Source: Collybiopsis luxurians FD-317 M1 | Taxonomy: Eukaryota > Basidiomycota > Agaricomycetes > Agaricales > Omphalotaceae | Length of the DNA: 64,000 nucleotides | Assembly: GCA_000827265.1 (NCBI GenBank) | Contig: KN834766.1 | Coordinates: 615,061 to 679,060, forward strand | Direction of reading: 5' to 3' | Shown: piece after piece, positions 1-10,789 of the stretch | Position numbering within the stretch: position 1 is the stretch's first letter | Layout of the letters: every line of letters begins with the position of its first letter | Program-made: the position numbers and the translations under genes | The notes under the pieces: generated by a model | Told to the model about the DNA's origin: nothing | Database searches by the model: none | Seen by the model: only the letters and a program-made list of their open reading frames with translations

Positions 1-242
1 TTGGGGTCTTGGCTGGATTTACATTGAGCTTCTCCGTAATAGCTAGCGGTTCCCTCTCCGGATATGTAGCAGGACGATAGACCGTGAGCGTGAGGGTTGG
101 TACCAACGACTTGCAAAGTGGATAACCACGACAGGAGGTTTTCCGGAAAATTTCGGTTATTGATTTCGTCTGATGTTTCGTTAAGGTCAGGGATGTAGAA
201 AGGAGCAGCGCATAGAGCGCAGTAAAAATCCCAGTCGCCCAT
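1..242 (-). CDS. Partial gene, N-terminus of an uncharacterised CALC-motif fungal protein (3' end cut by window edge)
   Basis: Read leftwards from the ATG at 242-240, the frame is open to the window edge (about 80 residues) and looks like real coding sequence. It starts MGDWDFYCALC and is rich in Trp, Cys and Asn, with no stop. Starts of the form G-x-W-D-x-Y-C-x-x-C are common in a basidiomycete family whose members often carry an F-box-like region further on. That part is outside the window, so the F-box link is family knowledge and not seen here. The two cysteines of CxLC could bind a metal. No signal peptide is visible. The gene is divergent from the Not3-like gene, with about 520 bases between the two starts. 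Function is unknown. Confidence 0.6.
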   Translation of the reverse strand, partial: MGDWDFYCALCAAPFYIPDLNETSDEINNRNFPENLLSWLSTLQVVGTNPHAHGLSSCYISGEGTASYYGEAQCKSSQDP

Positions 243-759
243 CGCAGGGTCGCAGGGATGAAGGTCTTGGTAGTGGTTGGGAAAAGGAAGGAGATGCACG
301 AGGTTCCACGCGGAGATCGTTATCCTTAGACCCCTTGGTCGCTTCAGATCAGCGTATGAATTTCATCACCTTATTCAAAAATGAATATAAAAACTATCAA
401 CAACCAAAATCTGTTGCTAAAAACTCGAAACCGCGTTGCCTACCTGGCACCGCCCGCGAGTAGAATAAAGCCTATGAGCCTCACCCATCCTTTTCTTCAA
501 GACTCGTCAACATTATGCGCCAAAATAATGAATTGAGATAGCAGCCATTGGATTGGTATGTGGTAGGTAGTATACGCTGGACGCCAGAAGCGGCGGGACC
601 AGCGGAACGGTGAAAAGGAAGCAACTGAGCGCTAAGATGTAACTAAGACACCCATTGATATGTAAGCGCTTATTCGTTTCACAGCACTCCCTTGAACGTC
701 GAACGTTGAACTCTTTAAGTTGTACCCAATCCCACCACAGATCTACTTCACTACTTACT
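243..759. other. Divergent intergenic region
   Basis: This is the space between two divergently transcribed genes and must hold both promoters. No convincing TATA box or repeat was found. The stretch just before the Not3-like ATG is pyrimidine-rich, as is usual upstream of basidiomycete start codons. Confidence 0.5.
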
Positions 760-2869
760 ATGGGCGCAAAAATGCTACAAAGTCAGTTACTCAATCTTAC
801 CAATCCGGCTCTGTAAACTTATCAGCTCATTCCAGCCAAAATTGACCGAATGCTCAAGAAGGTCAACGAAGGTGTCGAATATTTTGAATCGATATACGAC
901 AAACTGCAGGCCTCTTCAAATCAGGCTCAGAAGGAGAAGCTCGAACTGGACCTCAAGACTCAGATCAAGAAACTTCAACGAATGCGCGACCTAATTAGGA
1001 CTTGGATTACCAACAATAACATCAGAGACAAATCTGCTTTGGTCTATAACCGCAAGTTGATCGAGACGGTGAGCCTCCAGACTCCATCTGATCCAATGTT
1101 TTTTGCTCCCTCAGCTGCAAAATCAATCAGTGGAAACACTCTCTACATCCTTTACTCAAACTTCCCACCCACAGCAAATGGAAAAGTTCAAAGCTTGCGA
1201 GAAGGAAATGAAGACTAAGACATTTTCCAAGGAGGGGTTGTGGCAGGCCACCAAACTTAATCCAAAGGAGCAGGAAAAGGAAGAAATCATGTCTTGGTTG
1301 CAGCAAAAGGTTGAAGAGTTGCAGCTGCAGATTGAGCAGGCTGAGGCAGAAATTGAATCCATTCTGGCAGGGAAGAACCAGGGTAAATCAGCGACGGCCT
1401 CAGCGAGACCAAAGGAGCTGGAAACAATGAATAAGCGACGTAAATGGCACATAAATCGGCTCGAGATAGTGCTTCGGCTACTGAGCAATGGATTTCTGGA
1501 TATTAATAAAGCTGTCATGCTCAAGGACTATGTTGCTTATTTTGTTGAAAGCAATACGGTATGCTTTTCCCTGAGAGTATTGACGAGTAAAACCTCACTG
1601 AAGTTGTTCAGGAACCTGACTTTGACGAATATGAAGGGGTATATGATGACCTTGATCTCGACACAGAGGAACAGAGGTTCCGTAGTCTGGCTTATGATGA
1701 CGATGATAGTGATGAGTCGGATGATGAAGGTATGTTTTCATCTAAACTTCTATTTTCGAAAATGTCAAACAATGTGTTCGCCAGACTATGGTAGCACAGC
1801 AATTGTTTGGAAGAATAACAGTCCGATTCTGAAGAAGGCAACAACTTCGCTGGGCGGTGCGGTGTTGAGGAATCTCCCTAAAATTGCCTTGCCTAACTTA
1901 CTGCTATTTTTTAGATGGCGCTATCGACGGTAGTGTACTTCCAGCGCCTTCAGTGCCTGTGATTCAACAAAGGCATCGGGCATTCTCGTTTTCTGACTTC
2001 GGGCTGTTTCTCAAAAAGCCTACTTTTTCTATTGAAGAGACTGATCACCCGGATTCTGAAAACATGGGTTATTTTACCTCTAGGTAAGCTTCTTGTCTCA
2101 TCGACCTCAGCCTGTTGAGCTTAGCTACATGCTTTTCAGCAATCAAATGGGAAACTCTGTTCAAATTTCAAATCTTGAGTCCGACAATAACCTGAACCTT
2201 CAAGTGGACCGGAGTGATTCGCTGGAGGCGTTGACTTCGAAGTCTGTATTGGTTGAGTCTGTTTTGAAGTATATTTGTTTTTCCATATTCCGTAACATTT
2301 GCATTCTTATTGCCATTCATACAGTTTATCCGATCCAGAGCTGTCCAATGCAGAACTAGATCCAAACACTTCGACAGATAATAATCTGCCTCAATCAACG
2401 GCTACTGAGCAGTTGTCAGCCGGTGATCATCTCCCCGAAAGCGCCAAAAGAAAGTGAGTGGCTTTCCAAGGTGTACAGTTGAAATGATTTCACAAATTTT
2501 GACAGTGATACTTCTTCACGACTGTCTCATCAACAGAAAATCTATGGTGGTACATTCAATACAGCCGAAAGAGATGTGCACACTACTACAAATAATACCA
2601 ATTCCACCATTGTAACATACAACAACTGTGCATTCCCCAGTGGAGACTCTGTTCATCATGCTGATTTTACCTCGAGGCGGCATACAAGATTGGCTCATAA
2701 TAGGTGTCATTGTCACAGGAGGAGGCATCGATGGTCTGTCACTCGATTCGTACACATAGTGTACCATCATTACCTCCCCGCAATCATGTATCCTGTGCAG
2801 CAGTGGATTCCGAGCCACTTGATACCAGTGTTTGTGCCTTGGTATTATGGTTATTCTGGGGAGAATTAA
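760..2869 (+). CDS. CCR4-NOT Not3/Not5-type N-terminal coiled-coil protein without an evident NOT box
   Basis: Exons that fit: 760-781, 836-1068, 1175-1558, 1612-1729, 1915-2083, 2140-2268, 2325-2453 and 2506-2869, all in phase, giving 515 residues. The first 230 or so match the Not3 N-terminal domain. Motifs seen are [60 protein letters not shown] and NPKEQEKEE, followed by an acidic run [11 protein letters not shown] near residue 245. In the CCR4-NOT deadenylase, Not3/Not5 carries this helical region plus a C-terminal NOT box. Here the protein is shorter than the family norm. After residue 250 it is low-complexity, then has [12 protein letters not shown] and a His/Arg-rich end, with no NOT box visible. 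It is likely a truncated paralog or chimera. The last exon is the weakest part: other frames there are also open, so the C-terminus could differ. Confidence 0.75.
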
Positions 2870-4292
2870 TGAAAGCTTGGCTTAACAGTGGCGGAGAGGC
2901 CCATCGTGTATTTTCCCGGAACTTGGTTTCAATTTTTTTTTCTTTTTAAATATTTCCGCTTTGACATTATATCATGTTTGAGATGTTGAAGATCGGTTTA
3001 GGCTACTTAATAATTTATGCTCTACCTATTTGGTTAGCCTATGTACGATGTATGGATTAGATTGTCATCAAGATCTTATTCTAGCTGAATGTACAAAATT
3101 CATCTGAGCTTGGCTGATATGGGTAATATTGCTTATTTTTGCCAGGTTTAGTGACTCAGCTTAAAGACCAGGTATTAGCACTCTCCCGAAGGCTAACGCT
3201 CTCCCGAAAGGCTTCCCAATTCACAAAAATAAAATAAAGAATCCCTTTCACGGCAAAAACATCCGGAAACTGGGGGCAATAAAAGTCCTAGCCACCGGAG
3301 GCCCCAGTTATACTAATACTCGTGGACCTAACATTTTAAAAATTAAAAAACTGACATTAAGCAATTGGCTTGGGATGTTACAGAGCCCGGAGCCCCGATA
3401 ACTGCGGAATCGGTGTTGAAGATTCGGTGATGTTGGTAATTGTGTGTTTGAAGGTCTAAGGTTGTTCAAGCTGAAGATTCACGTGTGCGGTTTGGCAAAC
3501 CCTTCGTGTGAGTTGACCAAAACGTGCCTCTTTATTTTCAGCAGTATTTGCCACGGTACATAGAATGCAGATTCCTGCAATGTCACTTTGGCACAAAGCA
3601 CTTTTGGGGGCTCTGAATAAGAGTAAGTATCCTGTTCAGTTACCAGTGTTTCTCTAATAATGGATAAAAATCCGCTGCGTTGTTAAAAAGTTCTATCCAA
3701 AACAAGAGTATTGCGGGAAAGAAATCTGTGACACTAACCGCGGACCGGAAACTGTTTTACAGGGCAGGGGTCCCAGTCCGACATCGGCCTGCTGCAAGGT
3801 ATCATAAACAAAGCATATGAAGCAATGATGAAATCAATGAGCGGCAGCACAGAACTTTATTGCCAATGCTAAGGACCTATTTCGGGATATGTCTATTTCA
3901 ACTACTTTAATACATATGGTATGGCAGTTCTAGAGTACTAATTTAATTCATTAAATTTGTAGAAACTGAAAATCGACAAAATGCAGAAATCTTTTCTTGG
4001 CATGGGTGTTAAAACGGCCCGAGGGACATTTATATCCGGGAGTTCAGTTTCGCACTACTTTCAATCCAAGGTGCTTTACGCCGAGCCGAGTCTCCGAAAA
4101 GGAAGGAAAATTTTTACGGGAAGTCTATTTTGCACACCCTTCTGGCATATTCTGGTAAATAAATCTGCCTTTTACGGATCAGCAACACTATAGATATCCT
4201 GCAATTATTTTTCTAGCTGATTTATATTCTGCTGTGGTATACAGAACTACTTGCACTGCTCTATCAGACCCGACCTGATAATTCTTTCCCTC
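2870..4292. other. Intergenic DNA, no gene seen
   Basis: AT-rich non-coding sequence between the Not3-like gene and the first ectodomain gene. It holds a short direct repeat of CTCTCCCGAA at 3181-3205 and degenerate stretches that may be old repeat remnants. A 70-codon open frame at 3981-4193 has no recognisable features and was not accepted. Confidence 0.4.
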
Positions 4293-5834
4293 ATGTCTAC
4301 CGTGTGGTTTATGGTGGATGACACCGACCCCAGGCTTAATTACTCTGGCTCTTGGTCATTTGTCAATGCTTCAGGGAGGATCGTAGATAATATCAATGAG
4401 AGTGGCCCGGTATTCAACAACACTCTACATTCAACAACAGCTAATGGAACGGTTAGCTTTCGATTCAGTGGTAAGTCTATGGCTTGAGAAAGCTGCTATG
4501 GCAGAGAGGTAACCTTTGAACTAGGATCTTCTTATCTCGGAGTGTATGGAACTTTAGCTGGTAGAGATATTGGGGAACCAAATGGCTCACCTCTTATTAA
4601 CTGCCTACTTGACGGCGTAGCCATCACAGCTGAAAGTAGGGAAGGTGCTGAAACCATGAACAATGTCATGGCCTGTAGAGCTAATGCTCAATTTGGTGCA
4701 CGATTGCCTGGAGATCACGAGCTCCTTATAAATGTCACCAATCATGCAAATACTATATGGTTTTTTGAATATATCACATACGAGAGTTGGGTCGATCCTG
4801 TTCTAGATGGAGAAGTATTGCAGGCGGGAAATGCAGATATGATTAATGCATCTAGCTACAGTATGCTCACATTTGGACCAGGATGGAATCCAGGCAACGG
4901 AATGGGTACATCAACTGATACAGGAACTCCTGGGAGTGAAGTCACTATCAAATTCAATGGTAGATTTGTCATTCTATCAACGTCCATGCACAATACTCAT
5001 GCTTATTGCTGAACTTCCAGGAACCTTGGTATCTCTCTACGGTGACCTGACTAGCAACTTCTCGAACACAGCAGCATATCAGATTGATAATCAGGCTGCT
5101 GTGGGGTTCCAGTTACCTGGAGATATCGGGTCTCTTGGGCCGGTGCCAGGACTCAAACAACTTCTGTTTACAGCTTCTGATCTGAGTGTCGGAGAACATA
5201 CTGTCGCTGTAAACTTCAGTGGTAGCCAGTCAGGACCCCCGCTGGCTATTGATTACTTCTACGTTCAATCCCTCACTGCAGCTCAACAGGCATCCCTCAA
5301 CTCCACTTCCCTCAGCTCATCTTCTACTACTCACTCATCGGGACAGTTAAATCATCGAGTTATAGTCGGGGCAGTCTTGGGATCTGTCATACTAACCATG
5401 TTCATGGTTGCTATGATTATACTGTACCGGCGACGACTGAAACAGAGAAAGGCATCCCCTATGGCAGTATCTCCTTTTGACCCTGTTGGTCTAATTACAG
5501 CATCTCAAGGCCATGTGACTACTTTGTCATTTCATAACCCCAAAAAAGCAAACTTGTCAAATTCTTCCCCTCAGAGACTTGCAGGCATATACTGTTTCTT
5601 TTTCTGAAAAACTTAGTTTCAAATTTCTGACAAATCTCTTGCATAACAGATGAAATGGTCTTTACTTCGGGGGATAGTGGTGATAGACTTTCCACGAATC
5701 TGGTGACCCTGAAGTATGAGCAGCGCCTCGTGTATTGCAGGGTCAAATGCAGCAGCGAGATCATCAGCTCGCTGAGGGGTCTGCACAACTGCAGAGAATG
5801 GTCACTCTTCACACAGATGGTGGCGTGCGTCTGA
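4293..5834 (+). CDS. Single-pass membrane protein with two ectodomain modules (copy A, tail frameshifted)
   Basis: Exons: 4293-4470, 4525-4959, 5021-5584 and 5650 onward. Module 1 begins MSTVWFMVDDTDP and NYSGSWSF and includes SSYLGVYGT. Module 2 runs from SYSMLTFGPGW to SLYGDL, ending LSVGEHTVAVNFSG and IDYFYVQSL. A Ser-rich stalk, a hydrophobic segment at about residues 318-340, an RRRLKQRK stop-transfer and a cytoplasmic region follow. The starting Met is not followed by a signal peptide, as is usual in this agaricomycete family; the role is unknown, perhaps cell-surface or wall sensing. The third intron has a GC donor (5585) where copy B has GT. The tail exon starts DEMVFTSGDSGD but one base is missing after KYEQRL compared with copy B, so translation stops at 5834. 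The original tail would have ended at 5906-5908 (PPGYTVE). About 453 residues as read. Confidence 0.7.
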
Positions 5835-5908
5835 ATGAAGCGGATGCACTGAGGCTGGGTTATGATGCCGTTCCGATTGAAGTTCCACCAGGATATACAG
5901 TGGAATAA

Positions 5909-7018
5909 AAATAAGCGACTTCGTATCGGCAGAGTTCGGGTTGCTTCTCTATTGGACAACATAAGTAGCATATGTTTATTGTATGTTGGACAAGATTAGG
6001 GCAAGGTAATAGCACTAGGAGGGGAAACTAGTATATAACGTCTAATTATATGTAGATACTCTACATGCTTTTATACCTAAGATGATAATGTCTCACTCTG
6101 ACACTATATGAAAACAACGACGGAAAAATAGTCGGAAAATTCAATGAAAAAGATTGCCTTTTCCAGTAAAATTCTCTAGCGGAGAAAATGATCACTTTTG
6201 AGTAAAAATGTTTTGAAAAAGTGAACCTTTTTTTAGCAGGGAATCAAAATAGGTGATGAGTCCCGATTTACCGCCAAAACATCGCATGATTTTTTTCTCT
6301 CTCGCCAAATTTCAAAGGGGGAATCAGATGAAAAATGATCCCTTTCACCAAAAAATTCCTGGCTGCAATTATTGGTGCTTCTTGTCTGGGAATTTTCCCA
6401 AGTGTTTCTCGAATGCCAGGGTTTTTGAGAAGTCTAGAGTATTCTACTAATTTTTACACATATGAGCGAGAAACATTGGAGCACTGCTTGAGTGACGCCT
6501 TGAAGGTAACACTTTCTCAAAATCACGGACAGTCAAAGTAATGGCGGAAATAGCCGCTGAAATGCCGCTGAAATGCCGCTGGAACAGTGCTTAATTGCTG
6601 AGAAATTTCCTTTCAGCAAATTGAGAAACATGAAACTATTCCCATGTCCCTGGGTAACTGCTTGGGACTTTAGATATTCCATTGGCGATACTGGGGTCTT
6701 GCCCACAGTATCATCGGTTCAACTGCTGGCACTGCTTTAAAAATAATTATATCTCTTATAAACCATAAACCCCAGAATCATGGTTTTGATGCGTGGCATG
6801 CACTTAACCACAGGACTAGCTCATAGCATACTCTGTATACCTATCATTTTGTTGTCCCCAGTTGACAAAAACTGCTGATGTTCAATGAGCTGATCCGGAA
6901 TCTTCGTTCGCCCTTCGCGAAATATCATGGGGCTGCGAGCATCAACCGCACATTATTTTGTCCAATAAGGACATCCACATATGCTCTCCTGGACACTGAC
7001 CCGATCATTTCTTCCTTC
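5909..7018. other. Intergenic DNA between tandem ectodomain copies A and B
   Basis: AT-rich sequence with no credible gene. Short open frames at 6253-6541 show no domain or codon pattern. The two flanking genes are direct tandem copies, so part of this spacer may derive from the duplicated flank. Confidence 0.4.
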
Positions 7019-8523
7019 ATGTCTACCGTGTGGTTTATGATAGATGACACTGACCCAGGGCTTGACTAAGTATTCTGGCGCCTGGTCATCCTCTTACAAT
7101 CGACAAACGGGAGTGGCTCGGTATTCCAAAACACTCTACATTCAGCAACAACCAATGGAATAGCTAGCTTTCGATTCAATGGTATGTTTATTGGCTTTGG
7201 AAAAGTTGTTCTGGCAAGGTAGCATTTCATTCATTCGGGATCTTCTAATCTCGGAGTGTAGGGAACCTTGGATGTTTCACTGAAATTGAGGGACAGTCTA
7301 GTGGGTCATTTCCACTTATTAACTGCCTGCTTGACGAGAGAGCCATCCCGGCTCAAAATTGGGAAAGTGTTGACAATGACACCAGCACCATTAACAATGT
7401 CATGACTTGTAGAGCTAATTCTCTATCATCGCCTGGAGAACACAAGCTCTTGATAAATCTCACCAACTCTGGAAATACTATCTGGTCTCCGGACTACATC
7501 ACATACGAGAGTTTGATTGATCCTATTCCAGATGGAGAAATATTGCGGGCAGGAAATGCTGATGTGGTTGATGCATCAAACTATAGTATGCTGACAGAAT
7601 GGACTTCACTGAGCGATGGAGTGAATATGACGACTGAAACAGGAACTCTTGGGAGTGAAGTAACAATCAGATTCAACGGCAATCTCATTATTGCCTCAAC
7701 GTTCACTCATAATAATCGTGCCCACTGCTGATCTCCCAGGAACATCGGTGTCCCTCTACGGTGACTTGATAGGCAATGTCTCGAATACAGGGTTCCGGGG
7801 TATTCCAGTTACCTGGCGTTCATGGGTCCGCAACTCAAAGACTCAAGCAACTTCTGTTTAGAGCTTCTGGTCTCTGTGCCGGAGAATACACTGTCACCGT
7901 GAATTTTACTGGTAGCCAGTCGCGACTCCCACCGGCCGTTTATTACTTCTATATCCAATCCCTTACCACGGCCCAACAGGCTGGAAATTTCCTCAGTTCG
8001 TCATCCTCTGGTCCATTAGGACATTCAAAATATCGAGTTAAAGTTGGTGCAGTTTTGGGTTCTGTCATTCCAACTATGACTTTTTTTGTTGAGATCATAT
8101 CTTACTGGCGAAGGTAGGACACCCCTTACAGTAACCCCATTTGATCCTGTCGACCTACTCACAGCATCGCATCAAGAAAGTTCACTTGTTGAATACCTCC
8201 TCTCGGAGAGCTACAAGTATGTATCATCCGCACTTTAAATTTTAGACAGGCTTGCTTTTATGACAGATGAAATGGTCTTCACTTGCGGGGCTAGTGATGA
8301 ATCTTCCATCAATCTGCTGACCTTAAAATATGAGCAGCGCCTCGCTGTATTGCAGAATCGAATCCAGCAACGAGATCAGCAACTCGTTGAAGGCTCTGCA
8401 CAACTGCGGAGAATGGTCTCTCTTCACATAGGCAGTGGCATGCGTCTGACTGAGGAGGATGCACTGAGGCTGGGTTACGATGCTGTTCCGATTGAAGTTC
8501 CACCTGGATACACGGTGGAATAG
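7019..8523 (+). pseudogene. Ectodomain membrane-protein pseudogene (copy B)
   Basis: Direct tandem paralog of copy A. It starts MSTVWFMIDDTDP, but a stop (7067-7069) comes where copy A reads NYSGSW. A second in-frame stop falls in the GVYG motif of exon 2 (near 7259). Exon 3 has lost the AAYQIDN segment by deletion, and the frame closes just after the transmembrane segment (near 8116). The tail exon, in contrast, is intact: DEMVFTCGASDES, LKYEQRLAVLQNRIQQRDQQL, then RLTEEDALRLGYDAVP and the end PPGYTVE. It preserves the reading frame that copy A lost. The ectodomain is therefore not expressible as a whole. Whether the tail exon is still transcribed cannot be told from sequence. Confidence 0.8.
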
Positions 8524-9367
8524 AATAAGTGACTGGATAAGTAGCTCTGTTTTGACGGGATTTAGGCTGCTTCTTACTTATAGCGTATGTTTATTGTATA
8601 TCTATGCTGTTAAGGACAAGTTCCGGATTATTCAAAGCAAAGGGAAGTCGTTGTTTCGGTGTCTTCGACTGGCGTCCTCCATTGACAGCATTCACTGTAG
8701 ATTAATGAGGTTAATAATCGGAATACGGTCCATTCTGCTGGGCGCCGACCTTGAGTACTTCGACCTCCGTGTACCGGCCCACTCTCGCTTAGCCTTTAGG
8801 GTTTAGGTGTTCCTTCCCCAGAAACGGAGGAAATATCCCTTGGGATACTCCTGAAAAATCCGGCGTTCAGATCTTGGACCGTGCCGTGTAATATACTTCC
8901 TTCCATCCTTGGGATAAATAGCGATCCCGAAGATCAGAGATTTCTCCAATCCTAGGGCAAGTACAAAGGGCGAGGTCGGTTGCCTGCAAGGCTCAAGCGA
9001 TTTCTCTCTTCGGCTTATCTTACCCTACCTTCAGCTTGGCCATCCGGCCATCGACAAGGACGGTCTCCGATCAATAGATATCGTCCAAGATACTATGTTT
9101 GATATATTCCGTAGACTTCGTATACATCTCTAGACTCCGATACTCTACCTTTTCCTGGATCGGAAATTTCGCTCCTTCTCCACCGTTGCCCTGCGGTACC
9201 GGTACCGTGCTCATGGATCGTATCTATCCAAATATGTAAAAGAAAACGCCAATTTCTGCACGATGTGATGCATGAGACCGGAGTGGTAAATTGATGACGA
9301 GACCGGTGGGGATCTCGTGTCCTCTCGTACGATACACGGCGGTCATCCATTCCCCGTCTCTGTCTAG
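8524..9367. other. Intergenic region upstream of Kre9-like gene 1
   Basis: No gene is supported. Both strands have only short, unrecognisable open frames. The right part becomes less AT-rich and leads into the TATA-containing promoter of the Kre9-like gene. Confidence 0.4.
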
Positions 9368-9374
9368 TATAAAA
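9368..9374 (+). promoter_or_regulatory. TATA box of Kre9-like gene 1
   Basis: TATAAAA lies 129-135 bases upstream of the ATG at 9503 and is followed by a CT-rich leader, a spacing usual for strongly expressed small secreted-protein genes of basidiomycetes. Confidence 0.5.
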
Positions 9375-9502
9375 GGTAAGGCTTTTTCGAACACAAGAGT
9401 CATTCCACTGGTTCCCTTTGAGTTCGTTGGATAGATATCTTTCTTCAATCTTCATTTTTCTTCAGACTTCTCTTTTGTTGGTTCTATTCCATTGACGATA
9501 AC

Positions 9503-10080
9503 ATGAAGTTCACGTCTTCCCTTCTTGCCATTGCTGCTACCTTCTTCGCTGCTTCCTCTGTCAGCGCTGCTCCTCTTGATGTTTGGGACCCAACGATCAC
9601 CTCCCCTGTGGCGGGAACGGTGTGGACGATCGGCACTCAAGTGAACGTTACCTGGTGCGCCACCACGAAATTGACCTTGCGGGAACGAAACTGACATGAA
9701 TGAACTTGTAATTATCCAGGAGTACCGCCGATAAACCCGCGCAAGTATCCAACGGTGGAGAAGTCGTACTTGCTGAGAACCAGATTGAAAGTACGCGGTG
9801 ATCCTATCGTACTTATTGCGAGCCTCATATGTTCTCCTTTGCTCGTCAAGTCGAATCTTTGAGTCCCATATTCGACCTGGCTGCCGCCGATGGCTTTTAC
9901 ACTGTCACTGTTCCCAACGTTGCCCCTGGGGATAACTACCAGATTGTTCGTAAGTATCATTCAATTTAATTGATTGCTTCTCGCCAGTCCCCTTGAAAAA
10001 TCGCTGAATGTACACGTATAGTTTTCGGCGACTCTGGAAACATCGGGCCTTCTTTCAGCATCGTTGCTCCGAGTTCCTAA
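9503..10080 (+). CDS. Small secreted Kre9/Knh1-like protein (copy 1)
   Basis: Four exons (9503-9654, 9720-9790, 9851-9949, 10022-10080) join in phase to 126 residues. A signal peptide MKFTSSLLAIAATFFAAS (cleavage near SAAP, about residue 22) is followed by the family signature LDVWDPTITSPVAGTVW and GTQVNVTW. Later come VSNGGEVVLAEN, ADGFYTVTVPNVAPG and the end FGDSGNIGPSFSI. This is the Kre9/Knh1 N-terminal domain, a single beta-sandwich found alone or with a GPI tail in many secreted fungal proteins. A wall beta-glucan role is inferred from the yeast namesakes only. Unlike copies 2 and 3 it has no acidic extension and no GPI signal, so it should be fully secreted. Confidence 0.85.
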
Positions 10081-10789
10081 ACCATGGTCCATGGAAGAAT
10101 CTTGGTAAAGTTGGGAGGGTACTTAACAGGTGTTGATGAAGGGACTTTTTTTGTTTCACACGAGCGCATGGAGTAGCTTTTGTAATGGACAATTTATTAC
10201 GACAACTTGGACATTTATTTTTAGGGCCTGGTGACAACGGTCTCTGGTCTACAAATGCTTTTGCGGAGATTGCAATGACACGACTTAGCCTTTGAGTTAA
10301 TCGAGTCAGAAGAACCACTTCGAACTTCTTGGTGCAAGTTATACTTATTTTCATCTCAAGACGTGATCCAGTCGAAGTACTTCTTTCATCGGTACAAGGT
10401 GATTTCAATTCAGCGAGATAAGCGTTCTATTGCGTGGAAGGTCCTTTCAAGATCGCGAAGATCGGTGTGGCAGCAGTCGGGAGAAAGGAAGTGATTGCTA
10501 AATCTGGGAATCAAGCGCGGGTGCTTGACACCTCTATGTCTGAATCCGTGTTTCTCCCTGTCCTCTGCTAAGCAATTTTCAAGTATTTCCCTAATTAGTT
10601 TAAAGTATCTCACAGCAGAGCTTCAATATTTCCTCTACTGAGACCTGGTCGCGAACGCGATCAATTCGTAAATATGATGGTGACTCACATGGCTGGCGGC
10701 ATGTTTTTAAAAATTGAATTGGCAGAATCATCTCTTTTCAAACCTTCATCGTCTCCCGCAGGGACCTCCCGTCTTGACCACACTCAACA
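10081..10789. other. Intergenic region between Kre9-like 1 and DAHP synthase
   Basis: No gene is supported. Two minus-strand open frames (10055-10408, 10410-10613) lack recognisable features; the first overlaps the end of the Kre9-like gene. The final 100 bases are the likely promoter and leader of the DAHP synthase gene. Confidence 0.45.

Noticed and set aside
3981..4193. 70-codon frame just before ectodomain copy A
   Set aside because: No equivalent exists upstream of the other copies and no splice signals connect it to the MSTVW exon.
10055..10408. 117-codon minus-strand frame downstream of Kre9-like gene 1
   Set aside because: It overlaps the last Kre9-like exon and shows no domain, no splice support and atypical Lys/Arg/Ser composition.
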